From assembly GCA_937920555.1 (NCBI GenBank), contig CAKZTM010000029.1, forward strand, positions 1 through 41,247: 41,247 nt of DNA, in the 5' to 3' direction. The notes under the pieces were generated by a model. It saw nothing but the letters and a program-made list of their open reading frames with translations, did not search any database and was not told where the DNA came from. Origin of the DNA: an uncultured Paracoccaceae bacterium (GTDB lineage: Bacteria > Pseudomonadota > Alphaproteobacteria > Rhodobacterales > Rhodobacteraceae). The position numbers and the translations under genes are program-made. This document shows positions 36,632-41,247 of the stretch, in pieces (positions within the stretch are counted from its first letter, which is position 1; the number at the start of each line of letters is the position of its first letter).

Positions 36632-37366
36632 TTAGCGGTTGCCGCCGGGGCGACCGCCACCGGGACGTCCGCCTTGGCGCATAGCACCACCGGACTCTTG
36701 CAATTCAGTGTGACGACGATCGCGAGCCTGTGGATCATGCTCCATGATCTCGCCTTTGAAGATCCAGACTTTCACACCAATAATACCGTATGCGGTCAGC
36801 GCCTCTTTATGCGCATAATCGATGTCGGCCCGAAGCGTGTGCAAAGGAACACGTCCCTCACGATACCACTCGGTCCGCGCGATCTCAGCACCGCCCAAAC
36901 GACCGGCCACATTCACACGAATACCAAGTGATCCCATACGCATGGCGTTTTGTACCGCCCGCTTCATGGCACGACGGAAAGACACACGACGCTCAAGCTG
37001 CTGACAAATGCTCTCAGCCACAAGTGGCGCATCAACTTCAGGCTTGCGAACCTCAACAATGTTCAGGTGCAATTCCGACGGTGTAAGTGCCGCCAGCTTC
37101 TTGCGAAGACCCTCAATATCGGCGCCTTTTTTGCCGATAATGACGCCCGGACGGGCGGAGTGGATCGAAACCCGGCACTTTTTGTGCGGACGCTCGATGA
37201 CCACACGCGAAATACCAGCCTGCGCACATTCCTTGCCGATGAACTCGCGGATCGCGATATCCTCGTGAAGAAGCTGTGCATACTCGTCGCCATCAGCGTA
37301 CCAGCGGCTGTCCCAAGTCCGGTTCACCTGAAGGCGCATCCCGATTGGATTGATCTTATTACCCAT
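36632..37366 (-). CDS. rpsC: 30S ribosomal protein S3
   Basis: The 244-residue S3 begins [20 protein letters not shown], with the KH-domain [18 protein letters not shown]. The C-terminal domain includes [23 protein letters not shown], and a short Gly/Arg-rich tail ([13 protein letters not shown]) follows. It lines the mRNA entry channel and acts in mRNA unwinding. The ATG overlaps the rplV stop by one base. Confidence 0.97.
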   Translation of the reverse strand: MGNKINPIGMRLQVNRTWDSRWYADGDEYAQLLHEDIAIREFIGKECAQAGISRVVIERPHKKCRVSIHSARPGVIIGKKGADIEGLRKKLAALTPSELHLNIVEVRKPEVDAPLVAESICQQLERRVSFRRAMKRAVQNAMRMGSLGIRVNVAGRLGGAEIARTEWYREGRVPLHTLRADIDYAHKEALTAYGIIGVKVWIFKGEIMEHDPQARDRRHTELQESGGAMRQGGRPGGGRPGGNR

Positions 37367-37746
37367 TAGGCTTGCTCCTCAACTTGGCGCACTTTGATCG
37401 TGATCTGGCTGAACGGCTTCAAGATTTTGCCGTAGCGGCCACGAGCCCGGGGACGTCCCCGCTTCATGACAAGGTTCTTGCCGATATAAGCCTCGGCAAC
37501 GATCAACTCATCTACGTCAAGATTATGGTTGTTCTCTGCATTGGCGATGGCTGACTGAAGCGTCTTTTTCACGTCGCCTGCAATCCGGCGCTTGGAAAAC
37601 GTCAACTCAGTCAGTGCCTTCGAGACCGGCTTGTTGCGGATCAAACCGGCAACCAAGTTCAGCTTCTGAGGTGAGGTACGCAGCATCTTGCTTACGGCCA
37701 TCGCCTCATTATCCGCGACGCGGCGGGGGTTCTTAGCTTTTCCCAT
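37366..37746 (-). CDS. rplV: 50S ribosomal protein L22
   Basis: The 126-residue L22 contains [34 protein letters not shown] and the tunnel-lining loop with [16 protein letters not shown]. It contacts macrolide-binding parts of 23S rRNA. It lies 3 nt after rpsS. Confidence 0.97.
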   Translation of the reverse strand: MGKAKNPRRVADNEAMAVSKMLRTSPQKLNLVAGLIRNKPVSKALTELTFSKRRIAGDVKKTLQSAIANAENNHNLDVDELIVAEAYIGKNLVMKRGRPRARGRYGKILKPFSQITIKVRQVEEQA

Positions 37747-37749
37747 GAC

Positions 37750-38028
37750 TTACTTCCGCTTCGCTTTTTTGTCAGCCGCGTGACCATAATAGGTCCGTGT
37801 CGGGCTGTACTCGCCGAACTTTTGACCGATCATCTCTTCAGAGACATTGACCGGAATGTGCTTTTGACCGTTGTAGACACCGAATGTCAGACCAACGAAT
37901 TGCGGCAGAATTGTCGAGCGACGCGACCAGATCTTGATCACTTCGTTACGACCACTCTCGCGAGCGGCTTCTGCTTTCTTGAGGATATAAGGGTCGACAA
38001 ATGGACCCTTCCATACTGAACGTGACAT
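37750..38028 (-). CDS. rpsS: 30S ribosomal protein S19
   Basis: The 92-residue S19 begins [20 protein letters not shown] and contains the conserved [21 protein letters not shown] and [19 protein letters not shown]. It binds 16S rRNA in the head with S13. It lies 3 nt after rplB. Confidence 0.98.
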   Translation of the reverse strand: MSRSVWKGPFVDPYILKKAEAARESGRNEVIKIWSRRSTILPQFVGLTFGVYNGQKHIPVNVSEEMIGQKFGEYSPTRTYYGHAADKKAKRK

Positions 38029-38031
38029 CTA

Positions 38032-38871
38032 TTAACGCCCCTTCTTCTTGGCGTGGCGCGAGCGCACGATATATTTATCTGTGGTTCTGTTGGACCGGGT
38101 GCGCGCACCTTTGGTGGGCTTACCCCAAGGTGTGACCGGATGACGACCACCCGATGTACGACCCTCACCACCACCATGCGGGTGATCGACCGGGTTCATA
38201 ACAACACCACGAACCGACGGACGAATGCCCTTGTGACGGTTGCGACCGGCTTTACCGAAGTTCTGGTTCGAATTGTCAGGGTTGGACACCGCACCAACGG
38301 TGGCCATGCACTCCTGACGCACCAAACGCAGCTCGCCCGAAGAGAGACGGATCTGCGCGTAACCACCGTCACGACCAACAAACTGAGCATACGTGCCCGC
38401 CGCACGGGCGATCTGACCACCCTTGCCGGGCTTCATCTCAACATTGTGGACGATTGTACCAATGGGCATGCCCTGAAATGGCATCGCGTTGCCCGGCTTC
38501 ACGTCTGCTTTGGCCGCAGAAATAATCGTGTCACCAACCGCCAAGCGCTGAGGCGCTAGAATGTAATTCTGAGTGCCATCTTCATACTTGATCAAAGCGA
38601 TAAACGCGGTCCGGTTGGGATCATACTCGATCCGCTCCACAACTGCGGCCATATCCATTTTACGACGCTTGAAATCGACGATGCGGTAAAGGCGCTTTGC
38701 CCCGCCGCCGCGTCTGCGCATGGTAATCCGTCCGGTGTTGTTCCGGCCCGCCTTTTTGGTCAAACCCTGTGTAAGGGATTTGACCGGACGGCCCTTGTAC
38801 AACTCGGAGCGGTCGATCAGAACCAGCCCACGCTGGCCTGGCGTTGTCGGCTTATACGACTTTAATGCCAT
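38032..38871 (-). CDS. rplB: 50S ribosomal protein L2
   Basis: The 279-residue L2 has the [19 protein letters not shown] region and the very conserved [21 protein letters not shown] with the histidine near the peptidyl transferase centre. It is a primary 23S rRNA binder. Its start is 95 nt from the rplW end, a gap filled by two inverted repeats. Confidence 0.98.
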   Translation of the reverse strand: MALKSYKPTTPGQRGLVLIDRSELYKGRPVKSLTQGLTKKAGRNNTGRITMRRRGGGAKRLYRIVDFKRRKMDMAAVVERIEYDPNRTAFIALIKYEDGTQNYILAPQRLAVGDTIISAAKADVKPGNAMPFQGMPIGTIVHNVEMKPGKGGQIARAAGTYAQFVGRDGGYAQIRLSSGELRLVRQECMATVGAVSNPDNSNQNFGKAGRNRHKGIRPSVRGVVMNPVDHPHGGGEGRTSGGRHPVTPWGKPTKGARTRSNRTTDKYIVRSRHAKKKGR

Positions 38872-38891
38872 CTTGCTGTCTTCCGTTTCCC

Positions 38892-38952
38892 GTCCCGGGC
38901 CTGCCCCGGGACCTTTTGGTTTCTGTTAGAGGCCCCGGATCAAGTCCGGGGC
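38892..38952. repeat. Paired GC-rich inverted repeats between rplW and rplB
   Basis: Two perfect hairpins stand in the 95-nt gap. The arms GTCCCGGG/CCCGGGAC (38892-38912, loop 5 nt) are followed by GCCCCGGA/TCCGGGGC (38932-38952, loop TCAAG). The second, read on minus as GCCCCGGACTTGATCCGGGG, looks like the short dispersed palindromes seen between genes in many alphaproteobacteria. Neither is followed by a T run. Confidence 0.8.
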
Positions 38953-38966
38953 ATCATCTCTCGTCC

Positions 38967-39260
38967 TTAAAGCCCTGTTGTCACGTCGATGGTGTTACCC
39001 TCAACGAGCGTCACATAGGCCTTCTTGATGTCTTTGCGCTTCCCGAGCTTGCCCCGGAACCGCTTGACCTTACCTTTGGTGATCGTTGTGTTGACCGCCT
39101 TCACCTTCACACCAAAAAGGCTCTCAACGGCCTCCTTGATCTGCGGCTTGTTGGCATCAATCGCCACTTCAAACACAACCGCACCGTTTTCAGACGCCAT
39201 AGTCGCCTTCTCGGTGATGATCGGCTTGCGGATCACATCATAATGCTTTGCTTCACTCAT
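38967..39260 (-). CDS. rplW: 50S ribosomal protein L23
   Basis: The 97-residue L23 starts [20 protein letters not shown] and includes [20 protein letters not shown] and a [20 protein letters not shown] segment. It lies at the exit tunnel and docks trigger factor and SRP. The ATG overlaps the rplD stop by four bases (ATGA). Confidence 0.97.
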   Translation of the reverse strand: MSEAKHYDVIRKPIITEKATMASENGAVVFEVAIDANKPQIKEAVESLFGVKVKAVNTTITKGKVKRFRGKLGKRKDIKKAYVTLVEGNTIDVTTGL

Positions 39261-39874
39261 TTCAGCCGCGCCTCCAGCGCTTCGATACCGGCCTTGGTGA
39301 TGACCAGCGTGTCACGACGCAGAATGTCGTACACATTCGCACCAATCGACGGCAAGACATCTACGCCATCGATATTGCGTGCCGCAATTGCAAAGTTCTC
39401 GTTCACCTCGTGATCGATAATCAATGCACGCTTGAGGCCCAAAGCCTTAAAGTTCTTCGCCAGATCAGATGTCTTTGCAGATTTTACAACCGCATCATCC
39501 AAAATGATCAACTCACCTGCCGTTGCTTTAGCAGACAGAGCGTGACGCAAACCCAGCTTACGGAACTTCTTTGTCAGATCATGCGCATGGGACCGAGGTG
39601 TCGGGCCCTTGTAGACACCACCTGACCGGAAGATCGGCGCATTACGGGACCCGTGGCGTGCACCGCCGGTGCCCTTCTGGCGATAGATCTTCTTGGTCGA
39701 ATAAGATGTCTCACGACGGGTTTTCACCTTATGCGTACCCTGCTGGCGCTTGGCCAACTGATACCGAACCATGCGGTGAAGAATATCCGTACGCGGATCC
39801 AACCCGAAAACAGCATCATCCAAATCAATGGAGCCAGCTTTCTTGGCGTCGAGTTTCAAAACGTCCGTTTTCAT
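39257..39874 (-). CDS. rplD: 50S ribosomal protein L4
   Basis: The 205-residue L4 shows the extended loop [20 protein letters not shown] and [21 protein letters not shown]4 lines the tunnel constriction and in E. coli is the S10 operon repressor. It overlaps rplC and rplW by four bases each (ATGA). Confidence 0.97.
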   Translation of the reverse strand: MKTDVLKLDAKKAGSIDLDDAVFGLDPRTDILHRMVRYQLAKRQQGTHKVKTRRETSYSTKKIYRQKGTGGARHGSRNAPIFRSGGVYKGPTPRSHAHDLTKKFRKLGLRHALSAKATAGELIILDDAVVKSAKTSDLAKNFKALGLKRALIIDHEVNENFAIAARNIDGVDVLPSIGANVYDILRRDTLVITKAGIEALEARLK

Positions 39875-40713
39875 GTCTCATCGCCTCCCTCTGGGGCTGC
39901 ATCATCAGCCGCTGGCGTTTCCGCCTCGGCTGCATCCAGTGCCGCCTGCTCGGCTTCCGCGGCAGCCTTAGCTGCTGCTTCTTCCTCCGCTGCGGCCGCT
40001 GCTGCGGCTTCCTCGGCTGCTTTCTCGGCTTCCTTGGCGGCGGACCGCAGAGCTGCCGGATAAATCACATTCTCAGGCGTCGCTTTCTTGACCGCGTCTT
40101 TGATTGTGACCCAACCGCCCTTGGACCCCGGAACGGCGCCCTTGATCATGATCAATCCGCGCTCAACGTCAGTCTTTACGACCTGAAGGTTTTGCGTGGT
40201 GACACGTGCCGCACCCATGTGACCGGCCATCTTCTTACCTTTGAAGACGCGACCCGGATCCTGACACTGACCAGTAGATCCGTGCGAACGGTGCGAAATG
40301 GAAACACCGTGTGATGCACGAAGACCGCCAAAGTTGTGACGCTTCATGGCACCGGCAAAACCTTTACCGATCGATGTGCCTGCGACATCAACATACTGAC
40401 CCTCGAAGTAATGGGCCGCGATGATCTCTTCACCAACCTCGATCAGATTGTCCGCAGACACCCGAAACTCCGCCAGCTTCCGCTTGGGCTCAACCTTGGC
40501 CACTGCATAGTGACCCCGCTGTGCTTTGGATACGTTCTTGGCCTTCGCCGCACCAACACCAAGCTGAACAGCCGTGTAGCCGTCCTTCTCAGCAGTGCGC
40601 TGCGCGACCACCTGAAGATTTTCCATCTGAAGTACGGTTACAGGGATCTGCTGACCGTCCTCCATGAAAAGCCGGGTCATGCCCAACTTCTTTGCGATAA
40701 CTCCTGAGCGCAT
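39871..40713 (-). CDS. rplC: 50S ribosomal protein L3 with Ala/Glu-rich tail
   Basis: The 280-residue L3 has the normal core, including [15 protein letters not shown] and [22 protein letters not shown] near the peptidyl transferase centre. The core ends near residue 215, the usual bacterial length. About 60 extra residues (221-280) rich in Ala and Glu follow, likely a helical or disordered tail, ending EGGDET. Such tails occur in some alphaproteobacterial L3 proteins. The stop overlaps rplD (ATGA). Confidence 0.96.
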   Translation of the reverse strand: MRSGVIAKKLGMTRLFMEDGQQIPVTVLQMENLQVVAQRTAEKDGYTAVQLGVGAAKAKNVSKAQRGHYAVAKVEPKRKLAEFRVSADNLIEVGEEIIAAHYFEGQYVDVAGTSIGKGFAGAMKRHNFGGLRASHGVSISHRSHGSTGQCQDPGRVFKGKKMAGHMGAARVTTQNLQVVKTDVERGLIMIKGAVPGSKGGWVTIKDAVKKATPENVIYPAALRSAAKEAEKAAEEAAAAAAAEEEAAAKAAAEAEQAALDAAEAETPAADDAAPEGGDET

Positions 40714-40723
40714 AATCTAAACC

Positions 40724-41032
40724 TCAGAGCTTGATTTCGACGTCAACACCGGCGGCCAGGTCGAGCTTCATAAGCGCGTCCACGGTCTGCGGTGTCGGGT
40801 CAACGATGTCCATCAGACGCTTATGCGTTCTGATTTCAAACTGTTCGCGAGACTTCTTGTTCACGTGAGGACTACGTAGAACAGTGAATTTCTCGATCTT
40901 ATTCGGGAGCGGGATCGGCCCGCGTACGGTTGCACCGGTACGCTTGGCAGTATTGACGATCTCAGCGGTGCTGGCGTCCAGAACCCGATAGTCAAAGGCC
41001 TTAAGCCGGATGCGAATTGTCTGCGATTGCAT
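40724..41032 (-). CDS. rpsJ: 30S ribosomal protein S10
   Basis: The 102-residue S10 starts [19 protein letters not shown] and contains [23 protein letters not shown] and [20 protein letters not shown]. It also serves as NusE in antitermination. It is the first ribosomal gene of the S10 cluster here, 10 nt before rplC, and 71 nt after tuf. Confidence 0.98.
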   Translation of the reverse strand: MQSQTIRIRLKAFDYRVLDASTAEIVNTAKRTGATVRGPIPLPNKIEKFTVLRSPHVNKKSREQFEIRTHKRLMDIVDPTPQTVDALMKLDLAAGVDVEIKL

Positions 41033-41070
41033 TGTCTTGCCTTTCGCGGCGTTAAATTAGAAAGCGCGAA

Positions 41071-41090
41071 GGCGGCCCGTATGGACCGCC
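41071..41090 (-). terminator. Hairpin between tuf and rpsJ
   Basis: On the minus strand GGCGGTCC-ATAC-GGGCCGCC forms an 8-bp stem with one T-G pair. The following TTCGCGCTTTCT is only weakly T-rich. It starts 13 nt after the tuf stop and probably acts as a partial terminator, letting tuf exceed rpsJ. Confidence 0.6.
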
Positions 41091-41103
41091 TGACACGTCT
41101 TGA

Positions 41104-41247
41104 TTACTCGATGATTTTGGACACAACGCCCGCGCCGACCGTCCGGCCACCTTCGCGGATCGCGAAGCGCAGTTTCTCTTCCATCGCGATTGGAGCGATC
41201 AACTCTACGTTGAACTTGAGGTTGTCGCCGGGCATCACCATCTCGGT
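41104..41247 (-). CDS. tuf: Elongation factor Tu, C-terminal part
   Basis: The last 47 codons of EF-Tu run off the window edge. They read [15 protein letters not shown], then [20 protein letters not shown] and AGVVSKIIE before the stop TAA at 41104-41106. This is domain 3, which contacts aminoacyl-tRNA and EF-Ts. EF-Tu delivers aminoacyl-tRNA to the ribosome. The position before rpsJ is the common str/S10 arrangement. Confidence 0.95.
   Translation of the reverse strand, partial: TEMVMPGDNLKFNVELIAPIAMEEKLRFAIREGGRTVGAGVVSKIIE

Noticed and set aside
1..41247. CRISPR arrays, prophage or intact insertion sequences
   Set aside because: No regularly spaced repeats, transposase, integrase or phage structural genes were seen on either strand.

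Overview
The window is a chromosomal segment from an alphaproteobacterium, most likely Rhodobacterales (Roseobacter/Rhodobacteraceae type). The basis is the combination of an aapJQMP amino-acid transporter, an ATP12-type F1 assembly chaperone, the order rpmH-rnpA-yidD-(insert)-yidC-MOSC-engB-argB, and the S10-spc-alpha ribosomal protein super-operon ending in rplQ and followed by rarA and crcB. The assignment rests on gene content and protein style read by eye, not on a database search.

Layout. 1-666 holds no recognisable gene and abuts the 3' end of tRNA-Arg(ACG) (667-743, minus). 791-5510 (minus) carries an orphan sensor histidine kinase, a six-helix membrane protein, and a coupled pair: a mercuric-reductase-like flavoprotein and a TVP38/TMEM64 membrane protein. 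5765-13029 (plus) is a housekeeping run: rpmH, rnpA, yidD, a membrane GGDEF/EAL protein, yidC, a MOSC protein, engB and argB. It links RNase P, membrane protein insertion, ribosome assembly and arginine synthesis. 13016-15105 has a trypsin-like exported protease (minus), a double-cluster ferredoxin-like protein and a SixA-type phosphatase (plus). 15172-19618 (minus) is aapJQMP. 20115-22952 (minus) is a tightly overlapping block of crcB, rluC, a HAD phosphatase and ATP12. rarA lies at 22991-24301.

24379-41247 (minus) is the ribosomal protein super-operon read backwards: rplQ, rpoA, rpsK, rpsM, adk, secY, rplO, [lipoprotein], rpmD, rpsE, rplR, rplF, rpsH, rpsN, rplE, rplX, rplN, rpsQ, rpmC, [2OG-Fe(II) oxygenase on plus, Tat-signal protein on minus], rplP, rpsC, rplV, rpsS, rplB, rplW, rplD, rplC, rpsJ and the 3' end of tuf. 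Unusually, it is cut by terminator-like hairpins after rplP and after rpmD. New sigma70-type promoters lie before rpmC and before rpsM, and three non-ribosomal genes sit at the two cuts. rpsM and very probably rpsE start with TTG.

Nothing here is clearly a new defence or mobile system: no CRISPR array, integrase or intact insertion sequence was seen. The most interesting points are the partition of the ribosomal operon and its passenger genes (including an oxygenase beside rplP), the EAL gene inside the rnpA-yidC cluster, and several conspicuous inverted repeats.
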